64,000 bases of DNA from contig NZ_CP021455.1 in assembly GCF_002158865.1 (NCBI RefSeq), forward strand, positions 4,154,001 through 4,218,000. The letters run 5' to 3'. Below, one piece after another: positions 44,414 through 52,809 of the stretch; position 1 is the first letter of the stretch; each line of letters opens with the position of its first letter. Position numbers and translations under genes: made by a program. The stretch is from Comamonas serinivorans (GTDB lineage: Bacteria; Pseudomonadota; Gammaproteobacteria; Burkholderiales; Burkholderiaceae_C). Below the pieces are notes generated by a model. It made no database searches and was not told where the DNA came from. It saw nothing but the letters and a program-made list of their open reading frames with translations.

Positions 44414-45472
44414 TCATGCGTAGTGCGTGGCCAGCCAGTCGCGGTAGGCGCCGCTTTGCACCTGGGCCACCCACTCGGGGTGGTCCAGGTACCACTGCAC
44501 GGTCTTGCGGATGCCGGTTTCAAAGGTTTCGGCCGGTTTCCAGCCCAGCTCGCGCTCGATCTTGCGTGCGTCGATGGCGTAGCGGCGGTCGTGGCCCGGC
44601 CGATCGGTCACGTGGGTGATCTGCTCGCGGTAGCTGCCCCCGGCCTCGCGCGGGCGCAGCTGGTCCAGCAGGTCACAGATGGTGTGCACGATCTCGACGT
44701 TGGGCTTCTCGTTCCAGCCGCCGACGTTGTAGGTCTCGCCCACGCGGCCGGCGCTCAGCACGCGGCGGATCGCGCTGCAGTGGTCCTTGACGTACAGCCA
44801 GTCGCGGATCTGCAGGCCATCGCCGTAGATGGGCAGCGCCTTGCCGGCCAGGGCGTTGACGATCATCAGCGGGATGAGCTTTTCGGGGAAATGAAACGGC
44901 CCGTAATTGTTCGAGCAATTGGTCGTCAGCACCGGCAGGCCGTAGGTGTGGTGCCAGGCCCGCACCAGGTGGTCGCTGGCCGCCTTGCTGGCCGAATACG
45001 GGCTGTTGGGCTCGTAGGGGTATTGCTCGGTGAACGGCTCTTGATCAACGGAGAGCGAGCCATACACCTCATCCGTTGAAACGTGCAGGAAACGGAAATC
45101 GGCCTGTTCGGCCGCGGGCAGCGCGGCCCAGTGGGCGCGCACGGCTTCGAGCAGCTGGAAGGTGCCGACGATGTTGGTCTGGATGAACTCGCCGGCGCCA
45201 TGGATGGAGCGGTCCACATGGCTTTCGGCGGCAAAGTTGAGCACCGCGCGCGGCCGGAACTCGGCCAGCAGCGCGGCCACGCGCTCGCGGTCGCCGATGT
45301 CGGCCTGCACGAAGTGGTGGCGCGCATCGCCCTCCAGGCTCGCCAGGTTGGCCAGGTTGCCCGCGTAGGTCAGCGCGTCGAGGTTGACCACGGGCTCGTC
45401 GTGCGCGGCCAGCCAGTCGAGCACGAAGTTCGAACCAATGAAGCCGGCACCGCCGGTCACCAAAATTGTCAT
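44414..45472 (-). CDS. rmlB: dTDP-glucose 4,6-dehydratase
   Basis: RmlB converts dTDP-glucose to dTDP-4-keto-6-deoxyglucose with bound NAD. The 352-aa protein has ILVTGGAGFIGSNFV (NAD motif), NFAAESHVDRSI, the catalytic STDEVYG and YSASKAASDHLV (Tyr-Lys). It is the first gene of the rhamnose/exporter operon. The ATG at 45472 gives the standard N-terminus; upstream codons in the open frame are discarded. A divergent 204-nt region to the phasin gene should hold the operon promoter. Confidence 0.98.
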   Translation of the reverse strand: MTILVTGGAGFIGSNFVLDWLAAHDEPVVNLDALTYAGNLANLASLEGDARHHFVQADIGDRERVAALLAEFRPRAVLNFAAESHVDRSIHGAGEFIQTNIVGTFQLLEAVRAHWAALPAAEQADFRFLHVSTDEVYGSLSVDQEPFTEQYPYEPNSPYSASKAASDHLVRAWHHTYGLPVLTTNCSNNYGPFHFPEKLIPLMIVNALAGKALPIYGDGLQIRDWLYVKDHCSAIRRVLSAGRVGETYNVGGWNEKPNVEIVHTICDLLDQLRPREAGGSYREQITHVTDRPGHDRRYAIDARKIERELGWKPAETFETGIRKTVQWYLDHPEWVAQVQSGAYRDWLATHYA

Positions 45473-45676
45473 GCTGCACCTCTGAATGGAGACATGGGCC
45501 GCCTGCCTGCCGACCACGCCTCGTCGGCCTGGGCAAGGGTCGTGCCAAGCCATGCTGGCAAACCCACGATTATTTCATGGGCTCCGCTTGGTGTATTTCC
45601 GGATGCTTCAGGCGGTCAGCCGCCCCCGCAAGCGCATAGACTTTGCGTGCAGACCTGCTGTTTGATGAGGAGTGCC

Positions 45677-46171
45677 ATGTCGAAAGCCAGCAAACCGCCC
45701 GCCCCGCCCCCGGCCGCCGAATCGGCGCCGGACATGGCCCACAGCATCTGGCTGGCCGGCCTGGGCGCCTGGGCCCAGGCCCAGGCCGAGGGCAACAAGG
45801 TGTTCGAGGCCCTGGTGCGCGACGGCTTGAGCCTGCAACGCCAGACCCACCAGGGGCTGGCCCAGGCCACCGAGAAACTGGCCGAGATGACGGCACGCGC
45901 CAACGACGCCCGCTGGGGCAAGCTGGGCGGCCTGTTCGAGAACCGCGTGGCCCAGTCGCTGAGCCGCATGGGCCTGCCCGACGCCACCGACTGGCAGGCA
46001 CTGCAGGCTCGGCTGGACCGCATCGAAGCGCATTTGCAAGCCCTGCAGCCCACGGCAGGCGCCCCCGCGCCCGGGGCGCCGGCCTCGCGCACACCGCGCA
46101 AGACCACCCCGTCAACGGCCCCCCGCAAGGCGGTTGCCAGCGCCGCCACGCGCCGCCGCAAGGCCGCGTGA
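45677..46171 (+). CDS. Phasin (polyhydroxyalkanoate granule-associated protein)
   Basis: This 164-aa protein matches the PhaI/PhaF phasin pattern. IWLAGLGAWAQAQAEGNKVF is the conserved N-terminal helix, then a helical region (LAQATEKLAEMTARAND) with heptads ending in LQARLDRIEAHL. The C-terminal tail is rich in Ala, Pro, Lys and Arg (PRKAVASAATRRRKAA), a short version of the DNA-binding tail of PhaF. Phasins coat PHA storage granules. A GAGGAG site lies 5 nt before the ATG. A PhaD-like regulator is encoded 1.8 kb downstream on the same strand. Confidence 0.9.
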   Translation: MSKASKPPAPPPAAESAPDMAHSIWLAGLGAWAQAQAEGNKVFEALVRDGLSLQRQTHQGLAQATEKLAEMTARANDARWGKLGGLFENRVAQSLSRMGLPDATDWQALQARLDRIEAHLQALQPTAGAPAPGAPASRTPRKTTPSTAPRKAVASAATRRRKAA

Positions 46172-46370
46172 ACGCGCTGCTGGGACTGCCACCACGCAGC
46201 GGCACGCCCATGGACCTGCCATCAGACGCCGGCCCAGCCGTTCTCCAGCGCATTCCCCCCCGTGAACGCGGCCAAATCTCCACACGCACCACGCCTTGAA
46301 ACACGCCGCGGCGTCGAACGCCGGCCATCCGATGGACAATGGCCGGCTTGTCTGAGTGATTGACCCGTTC

Positions 46371-47837
46371 ATGACCGTCTCCGCGCGCGCCGCGCTTTCT
46401 TCGCCCCCGCTGCCCCGTCCGCCCTACAAGCCCCTGGCCATCGCGGCCGTGGTCGCGGCCTTGGGCCATGCCGTGCTGATTTGGGGCCTGCCCCAGTTCC
46501 AGAGCCCGATCACGGGGCTGCGCTCCGAAGCCATGGAGACGCGCATCATCGATGCCCCCCAGGCGGACGAAGCCCAGACCGACTTTCAGGCCTTGACGCC
46601 ACCACCGCAGCCGCCGAAACCGGCGCCGCGGCCCGCCCCCACACCCAGCCCTGCGCCCGCTGCCGCGCCAGCCGAGGACGCAGCGCAGGACGACCCGGAA
46701 CCCGAAGCCGACCCGGTCGAGGAAAACCGGCCCGCCGACCGGCCTGCCGATCAATCCGCAACCAGCAGCGAGCCACCCCGCGCCTCGCTGCGCAGCCTGA
46801 GCGAGCAGCCCTCGCTGATCGAAGGCATTCCCAAAGTCACCTTTGGTGGCGGCTCGGGGGCCCAACCCGTGCGCGCCATGCTCACGGGCAACCAGACCAA
46901 AACCGTGCTGGCGCAGATGTCCGACGGCATCGAGGGCCAGGCCAGGCTGGCCCGGCCGTCCGACCTGAGCTACGTCACCACCTACACGCGCGGCGGCGAG
47001 GCCATCCCCGGCCGCACCACGCTGGCCTGGCGCCACGACAAGCGCTATTACCAGGCCAAATGGGTGGAGACCAACGTCAAGCTGGGCAACAACTCCTACC
47101 TGTCGACCGGCGCCGTCGCGCCCCAGGGCCTGGCCCCCGTCACGGGCACCTGGGACACCACCGCGCGCGACACCATTGCGTTCAACTACGACGCGCAGCA
47201 GGCCGTCATCACGTCGGCCGCAGGCGGCACCACCCGGCTGCCGGTGCAGACCGGCACGCAGGACCGCATCAGCGCCGTGTTGCACCTGGGCGCCTTGCTG
47301 GCCGGCCAACCCGAGCGCTTCCCCACGGGCACCCGCATCGAGGTGCCGGTGCTCGTCAAAGATCACCTGGAAACCTGGACGTTCACGCTCGAAGCCGAAG
47401 AATCGCTGACCGCGCTCAACAACCAGCCCGTGCCCACGGTGCGCCTGGTGCTGGATGCGGCAGGCAGCCCCACGGCCGCGCCATCCTTGGCCAACCCGGC
47501 GAGCGCGCCCGCGGGCGCAGCAAGCGCCCCGCTGGTGCAGGCCGGCCCGCGCCTGGCCACGCAACCACCCGTCACGGCAGGCCCCGACGCGCTGCGCCGC
47601 ATGGTCGTTTGGCTGGGCCCCACGCTGGACTTCCTGCCGGTGCGGTGGCGCATCGAACTGGCCAATGGCGACGTGAGCGACCACCTGCTGCGCAGCGCCG
47701 TCGAGCAACGCGTGCTGTCCAGCCTGCCCCCGCCCGCCGACGCGCTGCCCGACGGCCGCGGCAGCCCGCCCCCCGCCAGTCCGCCGGCTGCGGGCGGCAC
47801 ACCCCGCCCCGCTTTTCCCGAGGGCGGCGGCGGCTGA
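46371..47837 (+). CDS. DUF3108-type envelope protein
   Basis: This 488-aa protein has an N-terminal membrane helix or signal anchor (LAIAAVVAALGHAVLIWGL) after a short basic lead, resembling a TonB-like start. A Pro/Ala-rich linker (about 60-130) follows. A conserved domain (about 165-360) carries LSYVTTYTRGGEAIPGRTTL, a WVETNVKLGNN strand pair and TFTLEAEESL; I take it as the DUF3108 fold, which is an outer-surface or periplasmic beta domain of unknown role. The C-terminal 120 residues are low complexity with a short WLGPTLDFLPVRWRIE segment. The ATG at 46371 is preferred to a GTG at 46356. Function unknown. Confidence 0.75.
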   Translation: MTVSARAALSSPPLPRPPYKPLAIAAVVAALGHAVLIWGLPQFQSPITGLRSEAMETRIIDAPQADEAQTDFQALTPPPQPPKPAPRPAPTPSPAPAAAPAEDAAQDDPEPEADPVEENRPADRPADQSATSSEPPRASLRSLSEQPSLIEGIPKVTFGGGSGAQPVRAMLTGNQTKTVLAQMSDGIEGQARLARPSDLSYVTTYTRGGEAIPGRTTLAWRHDKRYYQAKWVETNVKLGNNSYLSTGAVAPQGLAPVTGTWDTTARDTIAFNYDAQQAVITSAAGGTTRLPVQTGTQDRISAVLHLGALLAGQPERFPTGTRIEVPVLVKDHLETWTFTLEAEESLTALNNQPVPTVRLVLDAAGSPTAAPSLANPASAPAGAASAPLVQAGPRLATQPPVTAGPDALRRMVVWLGPTLDFLPVRWRIELANGDVSDHLLRSAVEQRVLSSLPPPADALPDGRGSPPPASPPAAGGTPRPAFPEGGGG

Positions 47838-47945
47838 TGGCCTGCCGCGCGTTCAGGGGGCCCACACCCTCCGGGCCAGCGGGCATTGGCAAACGCGGCC
47901 CGTCCGTATATCGTTTGTGCACCGCAGCATAAATCGCAACGACCC

Positions 47946-48629
47946 ATGGCAAGCAAGGCGCCGCGCCGCACGGCCCAACGCATCCTCGACACCACGCTGG
48001 ACCTGTTCAACCGGTTCGGCGAACCGAACGTGTCCACCACGCTGATTTCGGCCGAGCTCGAGATCAGCCCGGGCAACCTGTACTACCACTTTCCGGCCAA
48101 AGACCAGCTCATCAACCGCCTCTACGAGGCCTATGAGGCGCAGGTCAACCCCATCCTGGCGGCGGCCAACGACATCGCCAACGTCGAAGACGCGTGGTTT
48201 TTCATGCACTCGCTGTTCGAGGCGATGTGGGCGCACCGCTTTCTGTACCGCGACCTGAACGACCTGCTCTCGAAGAACCGCTTCCTGGAAACCCACGTGC
48301 AGCTCATGCTGCAGCGCAAGCGCCGCGCCATGCAGGCCCTGCTGCACGGCGTCGGCGCCCACCTGCACGCCCAGCTCGACGACGGCGCCATCGAAACCGC
48401 GGCCACCAACATGGTGGTCGTGAGCAGCTACTGGCTCAGTTACGAATACGCGCGCAACCCCCGCCAGGCCACGGACGAGGCGCACAGCCAGGCCGCCCTG
48501 ATGCGCGGCGCCCACCACGCCCTGAGCACGCTGCTGCCCTACTTGGCCCCCGACCAACGCGCCCACCTGCACCACCTGGCCTCGGCCTACCTGGACGCGG
48601 ACGACAGCGCCCCCGCAGCAGGGAACTGA
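47946..48629 (+). CDS. TetR-family regulator, PhaD-like
   Basis: This 227-aa regulator has a TetR helix-turn-helix at about 10-55 (ILDTTLDLFNRFGEPNVST, ISAELEISPGNLYYHFPAKD). The whole pattern GEPNVST…ISPGNLYYHF, and the ligand domain with HRFLYRDLNDLL, closely recalls PhaD of Pseudomonas, which controls phasin genes. Together with the upstream phasin this suggests control of PHA metabolism; I infer it from recalled similarity, not a search. The ATG lies after a short AT-rich leader (about 47905–47945) that should hold promoter and operator. The last 40 residues are less conserved. Confidence 0.85.
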   Translation: MASKAPRRTAQRILDTTLDLFNRFGEPNVSTTLISAELEISPGNLYYHFPAKDQLINRLYEAYEAQVNPILAAANDIANVEDAWFFMHSLFEAMWAHRFLYRDLNDLLSKNRFLETHVQLMLQRKRRAMQALLHGVGAHLHAQLDDGAIETAATNMVVVSSYWLSYEYARNPRQATDEAHSQAALMRGAHHALSTLLPYLAPDQRAHLHHLASAYLDADDSAPAAGN

Positions 48630-49067
48630 CCCGCCACGCGCAAAGCGGTTCGGGCTGCGGACTGCACATTGGCACGCGATGTGGCTCGGCCGGGCCAGGA
48701 TTGGCCGGGGCCGGACGCTGGCATGGCCACCACGCTCATCGGGTCAACGCGGCGCCCGGGATCACGCGCCATGGTCAGAGCACCCCCGACAGGACTCACC
48801 CGCACCAAGCTGCCCACACCAGGCTACCCGCACGGCCCCGGCACGCCTGACACACGCCGGTCTGCCGAGGTGTGGCGCGCCGTTGTGGCCCTGGGGGCGG
48901 ACTGGCCGTCGCCGTCGCCAGGCGCCAAGACCGCCAGCCCCAGGTCTGCCGGTGTCACGAGCCAATTGCCCGACACAGTATGGCGCAAGCCCCGTTCCAA
49001 ATTGAACGACAATTGCGCCATACTGCCAGCATCGCTGGATGCCACAGGCCAACCCCCTTCGTCACCC
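48630..49067. other. Intergenic region upstream of rlmJ
   Basis: This 438-nt stretch contains one 46-bp element (48974–49027). I find no gene with recognisable content; the frame running into rlmJ is open but low complexity. No terminator with a U run was found after the TetR gene. Confidence 0.45.
48974..49027. repeat. 46-bp symmetric element, copy 10
   Basis: The core is 48978–49023, 46 nt. The outer arms CAGTATGGCGCAA and TTGCGCCATACTG are perfectly complementary over 13 bp; the centre is CGTT…AACG with TTC/GAA inside. It ends 40 nt before the rlmJ start codon. Confidence 0.93.
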
Positions 49068-49964
49068 ATGTTCAGCTACCGCCACGCCTTCCATGCAGGC
49101 AACCACGCCGACGTGCTCAAGCACCTGTGCCTGATTGCCTGTCTGGACCACCTGATGCTCAAACCCACGCCGTTGACCCTGGTCGACACCCATGCCGGCG
49201 CGGGCGGCTACCCGCTGGACGGTGCCCAGGCCCGCACCAGCGCCGAGTCCGACCACGGCGTCATGCGCCTGCTGGCCGCAGCCCAGGACAGCCCGCCGCC
49301 CGCGGCCGTGGCGCGCTACATCGACGTGCTGAGCCAGTTCAACCCCACGCGCTGGCACCACTACCCGGGCTCGCCCCGCATCCTGCAAAGCCTGATGCGA
49401 GCCGACGCCGGCGATCGCCTGCGCCTGTTCGAGCTGCACCCCACCGACAGCCGCCTGCTGCGCAAGACCATGGCGGCCACGGAGCTGCCCGCCAGCCAGA
49501 TCGCCGTCACCGTCAAAGACGGCTTTGAGGGCCTGAAAGCCCTGCTGCCGCCACCCGCCGGACCCGGGGGATCCAAGCGTGCCCTCGTGCTCATGGACCC
49601 CAGCTACGAGCTGAAGACCGACTACGCGCGCGTCAGCCAAAGCATGCAGGATGCCCTCAAGCGCTTTGCCAATGGCTGCTATCTGGTCTGGTACCCCCTG
49701 ATTGCCCGACCCGAAGCCCACCAGCTGCCCCGTCGGCTCAAAACCCTGGCCAACCAGGCGGGACGCGCCTGGCTGCACGCCACCCTGTCCATTGGTCAGG
49801 CCCCGGGCGACGAGCCCGGCATGCGCGGCCTCACCGCCAGCGGCATGTTCATCATCAACCCCCCGCACGTGCTCGCCGAGCAATTGCGCGAGGCCACGCC
49901 TTGGCTGATGCAGGCCCTGGGCCAAGGCAAAGGCCAGGCGCTGCAGGTCGAAACCAGCGCCTGA
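49068..49964 (+). CDS. rlmJ: 23S rRNA (adenine(2030)-N6)-methyltransferase
   Basis: RlmJ methylates A2030 of 23S rRNA. The 298-aa protein begins with the diagnostic FSYRHAFHAGNHADVLKHL and has TLVDTHAGAGGYPL (SAM motif) and LVLMDPSYELKTDY. In relatives motif IV is usually DPPYE; here it is DPSYE. ITVKDGFEGL-like residues precede it. The ATG at 49068 gives the normal N-terminus. It lies convergent to rlpA. Confidence 0.95.
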   Translation: MFSYRHAFHAGNHADVLKHLCLIACLDHLMLKPTPLTLVDTHAGAGGYPLDGAQARTSAESDHGVMRLLAAAQDSPPPAAVARYIDVLSQFNPTRWHHYPGSPRILQSLMRADAGDRLRLFELHPTDSRLLRKTMAATELPASQIAVTVKDGFEGLKALLPPPAGPGGSKRALVLMDPSYELKTDYARVSQSMQDALKRFANGCYLVWYPLIARPEAHQLPRRLKTLANQAGRAWLHATLSIGQAPGDEPGMRGLTASGMFIINPPHVLAEQLREATPWLMQALGQGKGQALQVETSA

Positions 49965-50752
49965 GCCACGGACCGCTCACGCCGCGCTGCGCCGGCGAAG
50001 CTCAGCGGCTGCGCCGCCCGAAAGCCGGCACACCCCATCGATGGCGAGCTGCCGGGACAAGCTCGCCGCCGCCGAATGCCCCGCCTCGGCCCCATGCATC
50101 AAACAGAGTATCCTGAGGTTACCGATACTTGACCATCGACCATCAGGCCATACTCCTGTATTTTTCGATGCAGATGCGGAACACAGCCGCCTGACGTTCG
50201 CCGGGCCCGTGCCGCCTGCCGGATTGGGCGACATGGCGGCAGGCGGCGCAGCGGCCGACCGATGTCACGCCTTGCCTGGGAAGCGCACCGCGCCCGCGGC
50301 ACAGCCCACCCAACACGGCGGCGGCGGATGCGCGCCCAGGTACAACAAGCGCCCCGCCATGCCCAGCTGAAAGCCCGCCAGCGGCCTTGGCGGCGCGGCG
50401 GCCCTGTGAAGACGCGAGGGGCTCTGGGTCAGTCTCGGTCGGCACCGCCGATGTTGATGGGCGTGCAGGCGGCGTTTTGGCGAAGTCGGCCGCCCAGACC
50501 TGGGCCCTGGGTGGCAGCATCGAGAAGCTGCATTGGCCGCCCGAAGCGCACACCGACTTCCTGCTGGCCGTGATGGGGTACGAGGAAGGCGCTATGGGAA
50601 AGCCGGTAGCCCTGACCTCGAGATGCACGACACACGGCCGCAGCCGGCAAGCTGCGCGGCCTCCCTGCGGCAGGGGTGTTCAAACGCGCTCACGTGCATG
50701 CGCGCCGGCGCTGAGCGCCGGCATCCACAGCCAACGGATCGGCCCACGCCCC
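49965..50752. other. Long convergent intergenic region with one element and possible gene remnant
   Basis: This 788-nt region lies between rlmJ (+) and rlpA (-). It contains a 46-bp element (50104–50157). On the plus strand at about 50460–50630 a translation reads VLAKSAAQTWALGGSIEKLH…ALTS with ordinary residue composition. This is unlike the Arg/Ala-rich shadows around it and may be a fragment of a decayed gene. I cannot name its family. No intact gene is supported. Confidence 0.4.
50104..50157. repeat. 46-bp symmetric element, copy 11
   Basis: The core is 50108–50153, 46 nt, with flanks AGAGTAT/ATACTCC. Both central blocks deviate together: CGAT…ATCG instead of CGTT…AACG, keeping the symmetry. 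It lies 140 nt after the rlmJ stop. Confidence 0.85.
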
Positions 50753-51967
50753 TCAGGGCGCAGGCACCCCCGCCATCGTGGCTGTGGCCGCAGCGTTGGC
50801 GGGCAGCAGGCTCGCGGGCGGGCTGACGCCGGGCCCGGACAATGCGCCGGCCGAGGCGTTCGCGGCATCGCCTGCGGTCCCGCCAGCCGGCGTCAACGGC
50901 GCAGTCAGGCGCAGCGACGGGTCGCCGCTCAACGCCACATCGCCCGCGGCAATGGCCGAGGGCACATGGCGCACGCGCACCATCAGCGATTCCGGAACGG
51001 CCCGGCCGCGTGGCAGGGCGGGTCGCGCATCGGCCGCCGCCACGGCGTCGGCCTGTGCCGAGACCTGGGGCAACACCCCGGGCAGCGGCATGGCGCTGGC
51101 CTCGCCGGACGCCAGCGTCTGCACGGCATCCGCCTCAGGCACCCACGCCAACTGGGGCGCGGCTTCGGACGCGTTGAGCCAAGATGGGTTGTTCAAGCCC
51201 GTGCGCGGGCCACCGGCTGCCGCCAGGCCCAAGGGCGGCGTCATGATGGGCAAGCCCGTCCGGGCATCCTGCGTGGGCCAACTGGGCAGCGGCTCGTCGC
51301 TGGGCAGTGGGCTGCCCAGGGCCTGGGTCGAATCGCCAAACCGGGTTTGCGCCAACACCTGGGCGCGCTGGCTGCGCGACGGCGAGGCCTGGGCATCGTC
51401 GACATCGGCCGACGCGAGGCGCGAGGTCAGGCCGGACGCGCCGGATCCGTCGTCGTCACCCAGGGCCTGCAGCACGACATCGCCGTGCCCGCGCGAAATC
51501 AAGCCCAGCTGACTGGCAGCGGCCTTGCTCAAGTCCAGGATGCGGCCATGTGCATAAGGGCCGCGGTCGTTGATGCGAACCACCACTTCCTTGCCATTGG
51601 CCGGGTTGCGCACCATGACGCGGGTGCCCAGCGGCAAGGTCTTGTGCGCGGCGGTGAGTTCGTACATGTCGAAGGCTTCGCCACTGGCCGTCTTGCGACC
51701 ATGGAAGCCCGGGCCGTACCACGAGGCACTGCCGGTCTGCAGCACGGCACCGCCCTTGGCGGTGGTGCGGCCTTTGCTGACGCGCTGCTTCTTGGCAGCG
51801 GCTGAGGTTGTTCCAATCGATTTGCCAGCGCTGACAGGCTGGACTTTCTTTGACTTGGCGGGGGCCGCAAGGGCTGCGGCGCCACCAATCGTCAGGGTTC
51901 CCGCCAGTACGGCTGGGAGGGTTGAACGGAGAAATCGCTGGAAACTGCGGCGCGGCTGCGCCGTCAT
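50753..51967 (-). CDS. rlpA: RlpA-like septal/cell-wall lytic transglycosylase
   Basis: This 404-aa exported protein has a signal peptide (STLPAVLAGTLTIGGAAALA). Its double-psi beta-barrel of RlpA lies at about 80-170: GSASWYGPGFHGRKTASGE, LPLGTRVMVRNPANGKEV and RINDRGPYAHGRILDLS. RlpA cleaves denuded glycan strands during division in Pseudomonas. There is no C-terminal SPOR domain; instead about 230 residues of Ala/Pro/Ser-rich, probably disordered sequence follow, which is unusual. The start overlaps the metF stop (ATGA). Confidence 0.9.
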   Translation of the reverse strand: MTAQPRRSFQRFLRSTLPAVLAGTLTIGGAAALAAPAKSKKVQPVSAGKSIGTTSAAAKKQRVSKGRTTAKGGAVLQTGSASWYGPGFHGRKTASGEAFDMYELTAAHKTLPLGTRVMVRNPANGKEVVVRINDRGPYAHGRILDLSKAAASQLGLISRGHGDVVLQALGDDDGSGASGLTSRLASADVDDAQASPSRSQRAQVLAQTRFGDSTQALGSPLPSDEPLPSWPTQDARTGLPIMTPPLGLAAAGGPRTGLNNPSWLNASEAAPQLAWVPEADAVQTLASGEASAMPLPGVLPQVSAQADAVAAADARPALPRGRAVPESLMVRVRHVPSAIAAGDVALSGDPSLRLTAPLTPAGGTAGDAANASAGALSGPGVSPPASLLPANAAATATMAGVPAP

Positions 51968-52797
51968 GCCCACCCGAGGCGACGGGTGATCTCAAGTGTC
52001 GCTTGGCTTTGGTTCATGGTGTAGAAGTGTAGTGCGGGTGCGCCGCCAGCGCGCAAACGCTCGCACAATTGCGTGATCACATCCAGGCCAAATGCGCGTA
52101 TTTGTGTCAAATCGTCGCCAAAACCCTGCAATCTCCCACGAATCCACCGAGGGATTTCGGCGCCGGTGGCGTCCGAAAAACGCATCAGTTGTGACGAATT
52201 GATGATGGGCATGACCCCAGGAACGATGGGGACATCGACGCCGGCCTTGCGCACCTCGTCTACAAACCGGAAGTAGCCATCGGCGTTGAAGAAGTACTGG
52301 GTGATGGCGGAATCGGCACCGGCCTTGACCTTGGTGACGAAGGCCTGCACGTCGGCCTCGGGGCTGCGCGCCTGGGGGTGCATCTCGGGGTAGGCCGCCA
52401 CCTCGATGTGAAACCAGTCACCAAATGCCTCGCGGACGAAGGCCACCAGGTCGCTCGCGTACTGGAACTCGCCCCCCATGCCATAGCCGCTCGGCAGGTC
52501 GCCGCGCAGCGCGACCAGGCGCCGGATGCCGGCGGCCTGCAGCTGCGCCAGCTCTTCGCGCACGGACTCGCGCGTGGCGCCGATGCACGAGAAGTGCGAG
52601 GCCGCGGCCACGCCCTCGTCCTGGATCTGCCGCACCACCCCGAACGTGCCGGCCTGTGTGGAGCCGCCGGCGCCGTAGGTCACCGAGCAGAACTCAGGCT
52701 GGCGCACGTAGAGCTGCTGGCGCACGGTGCGCAGCTTCTCCAGCCCTTCGGGCGTCTTGGGCGGAAAAAACTCAAAGCTGATGGGCAGTTTCGTCAT
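51964..52797 (-). CDS. metF: Methylenetetrahydrofolate reductase
   Basis: MetF reduces 5,10-methylene-THF to 5-methyl-THF with FAD, supplying methyl groups for methionine. The 277-aa barrel enzyme has SFEFFPPKTPEG, CSVTYGAGGSTQ, LVALRGDLPSGYG, ITQYFFNADGY and VPGVMPI. It follows tlyA by 12 nt and overlaps rlpA. Grouping with ahcY (SAH removal) fits the methyl cycle. Confidence 0.98.
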   Translation of the reverse strand: MTKLPISFEFFPPKTPEGLEKLRTVRQQLYVRQPEFCSVTYGAGGSTQAGTFGVVRQIQDEGVAAASHFSCIGATRESVREELAQLQAAGIRRLVALRGDLPSGYGMGGEFQYASDLVAFVREAFGDWFHIEVAAYPEMHPQARSPEADVQAFVTKVKAGADSAITQYFFNADGYFRFVDEVRKAGVDVPIVPGVMPIINSSQLMRFSDATGAEIPRWIRGRLQGFGDDLTQIRAFGLDVITQLCERLRAGGAPALHFYTMNQSQATLEITRRLGWA

Positions 52798-52809
52798 GCC
52801 GGTTCCTCC

